40,388 nucleotides of DNA from Desulfobulbaceae bacterium (lineage in GTDB: Bacteria; Desulfobacterota; Desulfobulbia; Desulfobulbales; VMSU01): NCBI GenBank assembly GCA_013792005.1, contig VMSU01000136.1, positions 1 through 40,388 on the forward strand, written 5' to 3'. Below are positions 1 to 7,892 of this stretch, piece by piece (position 1 is the stretch's first letter; each line of letters starts with the position of its first letter). The notes under the pieces are model-generated. The model did not search any database. It was given only the letters and a program-made list of their open reading frames with translations, and had not been told where the DNA came from. The position numbers and the translations under genes are program-made.

Positions 1-95
1 CCACCACCACTACCGCTGCGCCGACTACTACAACCACTACCGCTGCGCCGACTACTACAACCACTACCGCTGCGCCGACTACTACAACCACTACC
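1..95 (+). repeat. 27-bp tandem repeat coding for Thr-rich linker
   Basis: Perfect 27-bp units occupy 24-50 and 51-77, with a partial unit before (1-23) and a decaying one after (78-95). Each unit encodes nine residues, TTTTTTAAP, in the frame of the surface-protein gene, so the array is a Thr/Ala/Pro stalk typical of secreted proteins. Being exactly in frame, copy number can change without breaking the gene. The array runs off the left edge, so its real length is unknown. Confidence 0.85.
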
Positions 96-1016
96 TCCAC
101 GACAACTACTACAACCACAATCCCAAATACTACCACCCCAACAATCAAGATTAGCGTACCATCAGTCACAGTCACTAAGAGCGGTCCAGTAACCTACACA
201 ATCTTTTACAGCAATGCTGCCAGCGTCTCTCTTACAACTGCTAAAATCACCGTCAACAAGACCGGAACCGCCAATGGCACGGTAACCATCAGCGGCAGCG
301 GATCAACCACCCGCACCGTCACCATCTCCAGCATCACTGGCGACGGGACCCTCGGCATTACCCTCGCCGCAGGAACGGCCAAAGACCTCGCTGGCAACAG
401 TGCCTTGGCAACACCAGCCAGCTCCACCGTATCTATCAAAAATACCGAAAATATTACTCTTATGTTAACCCCTGGTTGGAATCTGGCAAGCTGCATGGTG
501 GAATTCAACGCCAGTGAAGTCTTTGGAGACTCCACCACCTACGCCAGCGTATGGAAATGGCTTGCCTCCGAGAAAAGATGGGAAGTATACCTGCCAACCG
601 ACCCTGATAACGGTGAAGCATATGCAAAGAGCAAAGGCTTCGAGTTGCTCTCCACTGTTCTGCCGGGCGAGGGTTTTTGGGTAAACGTACAAAGCGATAA
701 GCCACCAACAACGGACATACGCGGAGAGTTAGCGAAAGATCCATCATTAGCACTTGCAAAAGGCTGGAACTTACTCGGGCTGAAGAGCGGTCAATCCCTC
801 TGGATAGAGGACCGCAGTGATGCAGAGAAAACCGCTATCGAGTCTCTCTGGAAGTGGAAGGGGAAGGAGAAAAAATGGGCTGTCTCGTTACCAAATGCCC
901 CAGATGGCGATGGCGGCCAAGCCTATGCCGACAGCAAAGGCTTCACCCTACTCGAATCCATTGATCCTGGAGAAGGGTTCTGGGTAAACGCCAACGAGGC
1001 GATCACATTGCCATAA
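3..1016 (+). CDS. Thr-rich surface protein, C-terminal part (5' truncated by window)
   Basis: The open frame enters from the left edge and ends at TAA 1014-1016; the N-terminus is outside the window. Order visible: a Thr/Pro linker (about 50 residues), then a beta-rich bacterial Ig-like domain (about 170-440 nt; 'VTYTIFYSNAASVSL', 'VTISSITGDGTLGITLAAGT', ending 'DLAGNSA'), then two copies of a roughly 90-residue module. Each module begins 'GWNL' and contains 'S(V/L)WKW', 'W.V.LP', 'AYA.SKGF.LL' and 'PGEGFWVN'. The module is recognisable from extracellular proteins of deltaproteobacteria but I cannot assign it a function. The frame is more likely secreted/surface-exposed than cytoplasmic. No sorting signal is seen at the C-terminus. 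Convergent with the next operon, with about 280 bp of non-coding sequence between them (1017-1299) in which I see no clear terminator. Confidence 0.8.
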   Translation, partial: TTTTAAPTTTTTTAAPTTTTTTAAPTTTTTTSTTTTTTTIPNTTTPTIKISVPSVTVTKSGPVTYTIFYSNAASVSLTTAKITVNKTGTANGTVTISGSGSTTRTVTISSITGDGTLGITLAAGTAKDLAGNSALATPASSTVSIKNTENITLMLTPGWNLASCMVEFNASEVFGDSTTYASVWKWLASEKRWEVYLPTDPDNGEAYAKSKGFELLSTVLPGEGFWVNVQSDKPPTTDIRGELAKDPSLALAKGWNLLGLKSGQSLWIEDRSDAEKTAIESLWKWKGKEKKWAVSLPNAPDGDGGQAYADSKGFTLLESIDPGEGFWVNANEAITLP

Positions 1017-1299
1017 ATTTCCCATTATTCGACTATAACATAATCCCCTGCTGTGGTGACAAGACATCGTTCTTCCCAACAAATGTCCGTAACTTCGAAG
1101 CCTTCACCCCAGCTGGCAGTTAAATAACCAATCGATTTGAAAGGCGGCACGATCATACACTCTTGCGCTCAACAGCGGTTTTCATCAGGGTGCGGCAGAA
1201 GAATAGACTATGGGATAGCAAGCAGAGAACTTGGGCATCACTAGAATATCACGAACACTATACAATTAGCGTAACAAGTGACGAAACAACCCATTCACC

Positions 1300-3168
1300 T
1301 CATCGCCAAATGGCTGAATTACGCCGAGACTGGATACTGACCTGAAGGTCGCGGGACACGCTCCACCCTTTTTCATCAGTTGCCGTAACCCTCAACAACA
1401 CGCCCGGGTTAGAAACTGTGTTAAAAGTAGCTGGAGCCACAAAGGAAATCTGTGACCCCTCGCTATTCAAGAATTTAATCACTACTGGTACTCCTGAAAT
1501 CTGCTCCCAACGAAATTGCACGGAAGAACGCATGTCGTCCTTAGTCTGGCTGGCGTTTAGGATGACGGTATCTCCTGGATGATAGACTGCGGAATATGTC
1601 GCGACATGAAGCTCTGGCGACCTGTTCTTGCTTTTAACCGTAATAGTTACAGTCTTGGTTGCTGAATGAAGCTCACCCACCGTAAATCGATACGCAATGG
1701 TGTCTTTGCCACTGAACGAACTCTCTGGCTCATAGACAGAACGACGACCGTTCAACATTTCCAATGTCCCATGCCCGGGGGACTGAACGATATCTACGCC
1801 CACGCCCTGATTGTAAGGCTGCGAATTAGCCTTTTGCCAAATCTTTTCCCACGGGACAACTAAACTCTTACTGATAGTATATGATACATTGCTTGCCGAA
1901 ATCCCCTCCTGCTTTAAGGCAGGCTCCGGCTCAGCAGGCGGAAGGGGTTCCTGTTGAGCAGCATTCATTGGAACCACCGAGGTTGCCGGTGGTTCTGGGA
2001 TCGCGAAGGACTTCTCTCTAGTGATCGTGACCTTGGCAGTAGGACTGAAATGTTTTCCGTTAGTAGCCCGGATAGTAAAGCTGTCCTGCCCCGCAAAATC
2101 AGCCATCGCACTATAAACAAGTACCGGGGCTTGACCAGATATCTGACCATGCTCGGGCATAGACTGAAATTCATACTCCAGGGGCAAATTTTCCGGGTCT
2201 TTACCATCTAGAGTTATTGCCAGTTCAGTGCTCCCCGGAGGCATAACCAAGGTTAGATCAGAGAGCGTCAGCATTCCTGCTGCGCTAGATTCCTGAGGCG
2301 CCACTTCAACAACAGTTGCCGGCGCTTCCTGTGGAGAGACTTCCGGCTCTGGCAATTCCCTCTCCTGGACCACCTTTGCTGGAACTTGCTCAAGCGCCTT
2401 TTTGTCCGCCGTATCCTCCCCTCCTGTAAAAAGAAAAAATCCTACCAAAAGGAGTATAAAAAGAACAACCCCTCCACCAACAGCAAGAAGGCGCTTACGA
2501 TTGGCTAAGAGTTTATTCCATCTGCCTTGCTGAGGCAGGACAGGATCCTTAGCCTCCTCGGTGATAGCGGCAGACACCGCAGCAATAGCTACTTCTTCCG
2601 GAATGGAAACAACTGTCTCTTCATCCAAGAACGACATATTGTCATTCCACCCGCCGCTTGAATCAGGAATATCGGGAATACCAGGGATATCCTCCTCAAG
2701 CTTAAACTCATGATCATCAAAATCGGACGACAAATCGGTCTGGGCGAGGGACGGATCAGCCGTCTCAAAGGTATCAACGAAATCAATATCATCTGTCACA
2801 AAGGACCGTGATTCCTCCCCCCCTGAGTCTGGCTCCGAAAACAACTTGTCAATTTCATCCTGATCCGGATCGAAAAACGGCTGATCCGAAGCTGGGGTGT
2901 CAGCGCCCGCGAGCAAGGCTTCGATATCTGATTGGTCCAGCCCTCCACTGACGACATCATCACTTTTTGACACCGAGGAAGACGGTTCATCCCCAGACAG
3001 CAATGCGTCAATATCCGCCTGACCAAGATCCTCTCCCTCGTTAGAAGAGGGGGGGCTCAAATCATCAGAACCGGAAAGGAGCGCGTCAATATCGGACTGT
3101 CCAAGCTCAGACTCCTTTTCTTCTGAATCCTCTAAATCATCCAGCCAGTCATCTTTTTCTTCAGCCAT
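1300..3168 (-). CDS. Single-pass membrane protein with four FliM/FliN-like motifs and periplasmic Ig/cadherin-like domains
   Basis: 622 residues from the ATG at 3168, preceded by AAGG seven bases upstream; a TTG 27 bases earlier is open but has no better site. The N-terminal ~215 residues are very acidic and hold four copies of a short motif: LGQSDIDALLSG (22-33), LGQADIDALLSG (48-59), LDQSDIEALLAG (77-88) and a weaker PDQDEIDKLFSE (101-112). This resembles the N-terminal 'LSQ-E-IDALL' segment of flagellar switch proteins FliM and FliN/FliY, which in FliM binds phospho-CheY. A basic stretch (NRKRLL) precedes one transmembrane helix at about 227-248, giving an inside acidic tail and an outside C-terminal half. 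The outside half contains two cadherin/Big-like domains ('GQDSFTIRATNG', 'GKDTIAYRFTVG') and a PKD/REJ-like domain ending 'LLRVTATDEKGWSVS'. Last gene of the FlgO-like operon, 27 bp after the preceding stop. The function is not known to me; a role in an envelope-spanning or motility-linked complex is inference. Confidence 0.8.
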   Translation of the reverse strand: MAEEKDDWLDDLEDSEEKESELGQSDIDALLSGSDDLSPPSSNEGEDLGQADIDALLSGDEPSSSVSKSDDVVSGGLDQSDIEALLAGADTPASDQPFFDPDQDEIDKLFSEPDSGGEESRSFVTDDIDFVDTFETADPSLAQTDLSSDFDDHEFKLEEDIPGIPDIPDSSGGWNDNMSFLDEETVVSIPEEVAIAAVSAAITEEAKDPVLPQQGRWNKLLANRKRLLAVGGGVVLFILLLVGFFLFTGGEDTADKKALEQVPAKVVQERELPEPEVSPQEAPATVVEVAPQESSAAGMLTLSDLTLVMPPGSTELAITLDGKDPENLPLEYEFQSMPEHGQISGQAPVLVYSAMADFAGQDSFTIRATNGKHFSPTAKVTITREKSFAIPEPPATSVVPMNAAQQEPLPPAEPEPALKQEGISASNVSYTISKSLVVPWEKIWQKANSQPYNQGVGVDIVQSPGHGTLEMLNGRRSVYEPESSFSGKDTIAYRFTVGELHSATKTVTITVKSKNRSPELHVATYSAVYHPGDTVILNASQTKDDMRSSVQFRWEQISGVPVVIKFLNSEGSQISFVAPATFNTVSNPGVLLRVTATDEKGWSVSRDLQVSIQSRRNSAIWR

Positions 3169-3195
3169 ATCGCCTTGTCCCAGAGATCTGGTCAA

Positions 3196-3741
3196 TTATA
3201 GATGCGTATGCAGAGCACGATAAATAGGCTCGGACATTTCAACAATAACGACATAAGAGGTTCGCTGCCCTGCAGCATTGATCCCGCTCAAATGAACTCT
3301 CAAATAGCCATCAACCTCCAGCAGCACGCCATGCAATTGTTGTTTGATGTCACCCCGGGCTGATCCAAGGTTGTCCTTGGTATCGTTGTTGATCATAACG
3401 ACCATTTGATCGGCAAGAATCACCCCCAATTCAGACTGCTTGTCTTTTTCTGAAAATCCGATGGAGGAAAAAGGAACTACCATGACGACAGAGGGTCCAT
3501 AAAACCCTCGGAATCGTTCCATGGCATTTTCGCAAATCATCGTAATAACATCAGCCAACCCGGAATAATTCTGAAAGCTAGGGTCACCTGCCGGAATGGC
3601 GGTGTCAGACTGGAAGCCCTCTTTGAAATCACCCTCGTCTGCCCAGACCAAGTGCGGTGTCGTGGCCACCAGAACAAGAAAAATCCCAAAAAAAATACCC
3701 CTGGGAAGAATTCGAGAATAAAGAGGACTTATAATGTTCAT
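3196..3741 (-). CDS. Small exported protein of the FlgO-like operon
   Basis: 181 residues. A long N-terminal hydrophobic segment ('GIFFGIFLVLVATTPHLVWA') followed by DEGDF looks like a Sec signal peptide cleaved after VWA. The mature part has the alternating pattern 'VVMVVPFSS', 'SELGVILADQM', 'LHGVLLEVDGYLRVHLSG', 'SYVVIVEM', which resembles the alpha/beta layout of FlgO/LpoB/CsgG-type envelope domains, but no conserved motif lets me name it. Its ATG shares the sequence ATGA with the stop of the upstream FlgO-like gene, so the two are translationally coupled; a GGGAGAGAG stretch lies before the ATG. Probably periplasmic or outer-membrane-associated and part of the same assembly as its neighbours. 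Confidence 0.7.
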   Translation of the reverse strand: MNIISPLYSRILPRGIFFGIFLVLVATTPHLVWADEGDFKEGFQSDTAIPAGDPSFQNYSGLADVITMICENAMERFRGFYGPSVVMVVPFSSIGFSEKDKQSELGVILADQMVVMINNDTKDNLGSARGDIKQQLHGVLLEVDGYLRVHLSGINAAGQRTSYVVIVEMSEPIYRALHTHL

Positions 3742-4511
3742 TTCAGTCTCTCTCCCGGCCCCTTAACCGCAATGGCAAATGGTTCCCGGTCGCCACCACC
3801 CCCTAGCAGGGTGATAAGCTCCTGGTTCAACGGCATATTATAACGCCACGAGGTCACGACCAGTCCGGTTTGCACTGCGATCATCCGCCCCTGAAGGATA
3901 AGGGTCTTACTGGTGTTAGTAAAAGTTGAAACCACGACATAATCAATAGCTGGAGCCTCATTGGCCAATTCGCCGATATTTTGAGATAGGATAAATTCGC
4001 CCGCCTGAGGCACGATAGTGACATCTTTGCCCAATCGTAACTCTTCCACGAGAATGCCGCGGTCAGCCAAATCTGTCAGAAAAAACTCCGCCACCATCCG
4101 CCCAAACTCAGTTTCTCGCTTCAAATCAGAAAGTGGCACGGCAGAGACCACCGCAACCCTGGAGGTCAGGACATGCTGTCCCTCGTCTTTCATCTCATAA
4201 AACACCTTGCCCGCCACTTCTTTTGATAACTCAGAAAAGATATTCTCTATACCATACGACCTAGATAGAGCTGTTCGGGACTGAAGGACTCGACGGTCTC
4301 TTCGAGGCTCTGGCCCGGAAGCTGGCAGGAGAGTCTCGACATCCGTCACAGATGCCTGTTCACGATTGACATGCCGGCCCCCATGATCATTTGACCACGA
4401 CCATGCAGTGGGGATCTCCGCCAGAAAACCCAAGCTCACCACCAACACAGCGACAGATAAGGTTTTACCTTTCTTCATGGAATTCATTACACTCCGTGGC
4501 AGATAATGCAT
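3738..4511 (-). CDS. FlgO-like domain protein, second of a tandem pair
   Basis: 257 residues from an ATG that overlaps the upstream stop as TAATG, implying translational coupling; internal Met-9 has a GGAG close before it and is an alternative start. A signal peptide follows ('KKGKTLSVAVLVVSLGFLAEIPTAWS'-like stretch, no lipobox Cys). The C-terminal ~150 residues have the FlgO-domain layout: 'VAVVSAVPLSDLKRETEFGRM' region, 'FFLTDLADRGILVEELR', 'EFILSQNIGEL', 'YVVVSTFTNTSKTLILQGRM', 'TGLVVTSWRYNMPL'. FlgO in Vibrio is an outer-membrane protein of the flagellar H-ring region; here no other flagellar structural gene is within the window, so the link to flagella is by family only. It is a diverged paralogue of the gene directly upstream and ends with ATGA overlap into the next gene. 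Confidence 0.75.
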   Translation of the reverse strand: MHYLPRSVMNSMKKGKTLSVAVLVVSLGFLAEIPTAWSWSNDHGGRHVNREQASVTDVETLLPASGPEPRRDRRVLQSRTALSRSYGIENIFSELSKEVAGKVFYEMKDEGQHVLTSRVAVVSAVPLSDLKRETEFGRMVAEFFLTDLADRGILVEELRLGKDVTIVPQAGEFILSQNIGELANEAPAIDYVVVSTFTNTSKTLILQGRMIAVQTGLVVTSWRYNMPLNQELITLLGGGGDREPFAIAVKGPGERLK

Positions 4512-5218
4512 TATAGTTCGAGCTGTTTCATCAATGTCATCCCCTGATGACTTGCCGTCGTGAGCACCGCGCTATCAGCAAGCAGCAGGTCTACCTCTTT
4601 GGTCCGAGGAAATACCATGGTGGCGCTCGACAGGAGGACCGCTGTCTTGCTGTCCAAGACCTTGGCATTAACCAAAATATGATTCCCGGCCAAGGTATAG
4701 GTCCCGGTAATCATAGTGCGAGCCCGGACTGTTGAACTAACTTCGTTCATATCACGTGACAATCCATACTCTCCTCGTTTCTCCTGGATCGTAATTGATA
4801 AGCTTTTGCGCACATCAACCACACGATATCCTTCCTGCTGAAACTCGGTCATCAATTGTTCCGAGAGGTATCTGCCAAATGACGATGTCCTGGTCAAATT
4901 ATTGAGATCGACAAAACTTGCCACCGCAATCCCGTCAGCAAGATCCCCGGCGCCAGGATCGGGATCCTCAAGATACGCAAACAACACCATGGCCATCTGT
5001 TGAATTTCAGAGGTAAAGAGTTCTGCGGGATTGGCACCTGCTACGGCAATTTCAGATGCAGAGGAGATGGTTTCGGTTGGTGCTTCTTCGACCGAAACTC
5101 GATTGAGAGAACAACCGAGCAAGACGCTCCCTACAATAGCCGCCAGTACTAAAAATAACGGCCGATATATCAAACAAAGAGGCGATTGCAGTTTTCTGCG
5201 GGTAGGACAACGAGTCAT
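4511..5218 (-). CDS. FlgO-like outer-membrane lipoprotein, first gene of the operon
   Basis: 235 residues, with a type II signal peptide: hydrophobic 'PLFLVLAAIVGSVLLGC' ending in the lipobox LLGC at about residue 36, followed by Ser-Leu, which favours outer-membrane sorting. The rest is a clear FlgO-type domain: 'IAVASFVDLNNLTRTSSFGR', 'YLSEQLMTEFQQEGYRVVDVR', 'GEYGLSRDMNEV', 'ARTMITGTYTLAGNHILVNA', 'VLDSKTAVLLSSATM'. FlgO proteins sit at the outer membrane around the flagellar motor in Vibrio. It is first of four minus-strand genes joined by TAATG and ATGA overlaps. The start is the ATG at 5218; the upstream 180 bp separate it from the divergent gene at 5404 and contain AT-rich sequence including a TATAAT on the minus strand (5278-5273) without a convincing -35. 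Confidence 0.82.
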   Translation of the reverse strand: MTRCPTRRKLQSPLCLIYRPLFLVLAAIVGSVLLGCSLNRVSVEEAPTETISSASEIAVAGANPAELFTSEIQQMAMVLFAYLEDPDPGAGDLADGIAVASFVDLNNLTRTSSFGRYLSEQLMTEFQQEGYRVVDVRKSLSITIQEKRGEYGLSRDMNEVSSTVRARTMITGTYTLAGNHILVNAKVLDSKTAVLLSSATMVFPRTKEVDLLLADSAVLTTASHQGMTLMKQLEL

Positions 5219-5354
5219 GGCGGAAGGATCCCATAGTATAGAGAAAATACAGGTATCAAAGTCGATTCTTTAATTATATCGGTCTTCCCCGGACTTTTCT
5301 TAATTGTTTTTTAGTATTGGCTCATTTTCTTGCCAAACAAAATGATCAGAAAAA

Positions 5355-5383
5355 TTTGCACATTTTTAATAACGACGTATAAT
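5355..5383 (+). promoter_or_regulatory. Candidate sigma-70-type promoter for the 5404 gene
   Basis: A perfect TATAAT lies at 5378-5383, with TTTGCA (4/6 to TTGACA) at 5355-5360 and a 17-bp spacer. The predicted start (~5390) leaves only a very short leader that still includes the AGGAGG at 5390-5395. A sigma-54-like GG...GC pair nearby (5319/5332) is spaced 11, not 10, and was discounted. Confidence 0.4.
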
Positions 5384-5403
5384 AAGGGCAGGAGGTGACA
5401 ACC

Positions 5404-5691
5404 ATGCAAATCAATTCCCCGAAAAATTTAAACACCCTATACGGCCCCAATCAAATCGGATCTAAGCCTCAGCCCGAGAAGACCGAACGGGTTCAAACCC
5501 CGGCGCCAGGAACAAAAACTGACTCCGTTTCCATCTCGAATGAGGCCCTTCGCAAACAAGCCGAAACCAAAAAACTTGAAACCTCAACAACTAAAGACAT
5601 TGAACGTTCTCGCCAACAACAAACCCAAACAGCAGCTCCTTCAGCAACAACCAAAAATTTGGCGGCGCAACGAATTGATCTCATGGCCTAA
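5404..5691 (+). CDS. Small protein with FlgM-like N-terminal motif
   Basis: 95 residues from the ATG at 5404, chosen because a strong AGGAGG (5390-5395) ends eight bases before it; an in-frame GTG at 5395 lies inside that site. The sequence is hydrophilic, rich in Gln, Thr and Lys, with 'DSVSISNEALRKQAE' around residues 36-50. That 'VSIS-x-EA' segment is typical of the N-terminal part of FlgM and of several small flagellum-linked proteins. The C-terminal helices of FlgM that bind sigma-28 are not evident, and the tail ends 'AAQRIDLMA'. Divergent from the FlgO-like operon and six bases upstream of the Crp/Fnr gene. An anti-sigma role is only a possibility; hypothetical protein is the safe call. 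Confidence 0.6.
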   Translation: MQINSPKNLNTLYGPNQIGSKPQPEKTERVQTPAPGTKTDSVSISNEALRKQAETKKLETSTTKDIERSRQQQTQTAAPSATTKNLAAQRIDLMA

Positions 5692-5697
5692 CCGCCC

Positions 5698-6377
5698 ATG
5701 AAGATTGAAGAGGCGCTGACAACAATTCCCCTTTTTAAGGGGATGAACCAAGGACAGTTACAGAAACTCACGGCCATAGTTACTGACAAAAATTATGGCC
5801 GCGGGCAATCAATTTTTGCCGAAGGTGATGAGGGGATTGGATTTTACGTTGTAATCAGCGGTAAAGTTAAGATTTACAAACTCTCGTCAGAGGGTAAAGA
5901 GCAAATTCTTCACATCTTCGGAGGCGGTGAACCTTTTGCCGAAGCGGCAGTATTCGTTGGCGCCCGCTTCCCGGCCCATGCTCAAGCCCTTGAAACAAGT
6001 CGCATATTTTTTTCCCCCGCCAAGCCTTCATCCATCTGATTGAGGAAAACCCAGCCCTGGCCATGAACATGATGGCCGCCCTGTCTATGCGCCTCAAAGA
6101 ATTCGCCCACCTGATCGAGTCATTATCGCTCAAAGAGGTTCCAGGGCGATTAGCCGTTCATCTTCTCCTCTTGGCCAACGAACAAGAACGGGATGAGATT
6201 CGCCTTGACCTGACAAAAACCCACCTCGCAAGTCTCCTCGGCACTATCCCTGAAACCCTTTCCCGAATTCTCACCAAAATGGCCAAACTAGGTGTAATTG
6301 CCACCAATGGCCCACTCATCTCCATTCTCGACCGAGACGCCCTTGAGGCAATTGCCTCAGGCGATGAACGACTCTAA
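5698..6377 (+). pseudogene. Crp/Fnr-family regulator interrupted by a one-base frameshift
   Basis: The first frame (5698-6039) encodes the start of a cyclic-nucleotide-binding-like sensor domain ('IPLFKGMNQGQLQKLTAIV', 'IFAEGDEGIGFYVVISGKVKIYKLSSEGKEQIL'), then stops after 'TSRIFFSPAKPSSI'. Shifting back one base in the T7C5 run at 6007-6018 restores the family sequence 'SRIFFFPRQAFIHLIEENPALAMNMM', which continues in the second frame to 6377. The second half has the dimer helix and a winged helix-turn-helix ('LDLTKTHLASLLGTIPETLSRIL'). Together they give about 226 residues, the usual Crp/Fnr length. No N-terminal cysteine cluster as in classical FNR is visible. The break could be a real mutation, a homopolymer error in the assembly, or slippage; the rest is fully conserved, so a recent event or an error is more likely than long decay. 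Confidence 0.85.
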
Positions 6378-6434
6378 TACGGTCCCTTAGCAAAATCAAA
6401 ATGGGTGCTGAGAAGAACATCCCAAAGGGGACTA

Positions 6435-7835
6435 TTATCGTGGGGGCTCAAGCGTTTTACGCAGATATTCCGGAAGGATTTTATAGGCATCGACAGGGGC
6501 AATAGGCGGTTTTCGTCGATCAATCTTAATCCCTGAACCTTCTCCCCTATCCAACACCACTACTTCCGGCTTGGACTTGAGTGTTTCTCCCTGCTCATTG
6601 GTTACCGGCAACAACACTGGACCCTGGCTGTCAAGGACATAGGCCAACTGGCCATTGGTCAAGGAAACAATGCTGCCCGGTGGATAAATCCCTACCGACT
6701 TAACAAATGAGTGAAGGATATACTGAAGCAGAGGATCTTTTTCTGCATATTTATGAAAGATATCAGTCACCACCGCTACCGGGTTTAAGGCATCCTTATA
6801 GCACCGTTTTGAAGTCATTGCGTCATAAATATCCGCCAATTTACAGACCTTGACATAAGCAGGAATCGACTCTGGGATAACCTCAACAGGATAACAGCGA
6901 GGCTCATCGTGAAACAGCCTGGCATGGTGATACAGGCTGATATTGGCAAGATAGGGATTGGTCAAGCTATTCTTCTTAAGCAACTCCAACCCTTTTTCGG
7001 TACTATGCAGCTTAATCATCTCAAATTCAAGCTCGGTCAATCTGCCTGGCTTATTCATGATTGCCCGATCAATCAAAATCTTGCCCAAATCATGCATGAA
7101 AAACCCTATGGATATATCGTGCAGTTCAGCTGGTAAGAAATAGGTAAATGATCGTTTGTCGGGCTTCGACTCACCCAAGGCGTTACCTGCCGCACTATTG
7201 AGAAAAGTATTAACAGCAGCGCTGAAGTTCTCATTGAACTTCTTCATGATCACCGTGCCAATAGTACAAACATTGATGGAATGGTTATAGAGATAATCGT
7301 CGTAGGAAAAGATTTCGCGGGTAAGATAGGAAAAAGCGTTTTCATTTTTTACGATAAAATCAACTAGGCCCGTGACGGTATCAGTGATGGGCTCAAAATC
7401 AAATCTGCCACCAGTTTCCTGAATCGCGAGCAATGTCTGCTTAACACAATCCTTGGCCTGTTCATATTTTTGGGCAGCAACTTTTTTTAAGTCTTGAATC
7501 TCACCGATCCTGCGATCAACATCTGACCTCTGAACTGCAGTCCTTGGCACAGAAGGAGACAGAGGGGGAGTGACAACACCAACGGGTGGCTTAGCAACGA
7601 CCTGCTGCCCATTCTTGTCCCATAGGCCGCCTGCATTGGTGCTAACAATCGGAATCCATTCCACTCCCAGGCGTTTAACTTTCTGCAACACCCGAACATC
7701 AGAAACCAAAACATCCTTTTCCAGCAGCAGCTGTCCTTGACGATTAAAAATATCAATCCCGGTTCTGATCGCGCCACCTTCTTGGACGTGGCAAATCAAC
7801 TGATCAATGGCAAGCTTAGGAATGGCTTCAGGCAT
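6435..7835 (-). CDS. HD-GYP-type domain protein with degenerate GYP motif
   Basis: 466 residues from ATG 7835 ('MPEAIPKLAID'); an upstream TTG at 7883 is open but poorer. The N-terminal ~90 residues resemble the small domain that often precedes HD-GYP ('GIDIFNRQGQLLLEKDVLVSDVRVLQKVKRLGVEWIPI'). A linker follows, then an HD domain: 'YNHSINVCTIGTVIM', 'IGFFMHDLGKILID' (the HD pair), 'KPGRLTELEFEMIKLHSTEKG', 'ISLYHHARLFHDEPRCYP' and 'YVKVCKLADIYDAMTSKRCYK'. Active HD-GYP enzymes hydrolyse cyclic di-GMP and carry HHE-x-x-DG-x-GYP; here the DG and the G of GYP are replaced (FHDEPRCYP), though the histidines and the HD pair remain. It may be a weak phosphodiesterase or a binding protein. Convergent with the Crp/Fnr gene. 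Confidence 0.85.
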   Translation of the reverse strand: MPEAIPKLAIDQLICHVQEGGAIRTGIDIFNRQGQLLLEKDVLVSDVRVLQKVKRLGVEWIPIVSTNAGGLWDKNGQQVVAKPPVGVVTPPLSPSVPRTAVQRSDVDRRIGEIQDLKKVAAQKYEQAKDCVKQTLLAIQETGGRFDFEPITDTVTGLVDFIVKNENAFSYLTREIFSYDDYLYNHSINVCTIGTVIMKKFNENFSAAVNTFLNSAAGNALGESKPDKRSFTYFLPAELHDISIGFFMHDLGKILIDRAIMNKPGRLTELEFEMIKLHSTEKGLELLKKNSLTNPYLANISLYHHARLFHDEPRCYPVEVIPESIPAYVKVCKLADIYDAMTSKRCYKDALNPVAVVTDIFHKYAEKDPLLQYILHSFVKSVGIYPPGSIVSLTNGQLAYVLDSQGPVLLPVTNEQGETLKSKPEVVVLDRGEGSGIKIDRRKPPIAPVDAYKILPEYLRKTLEPPR

Positions 7836-7892
7836 GGGATATCCAGGCAGAAAAGTAAGGATCTCTATGAACGTTATGAACAAATATTTCTA

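Noticed and set aside
1-95. The repeated units at the left edge as a CRISPR array
   Set aside because: Units are contiguous without unique spacers and encode an in-frame Thr/Ala/Pro linker.
1163-1345. Short plus-strand frame between the two convergent genes
   Set aside because: No ribosome-binding site, no recognisable motif, and partly antisense to the membrane-protein gene.
5319-5333. Possible sigma-54 -24/-12 box upstream of the 5404 gene
   Set aside because: The GG and GC pairs are 11 bases apart rather than the required 10, and a perfect TATAAT lies closer to the gene.
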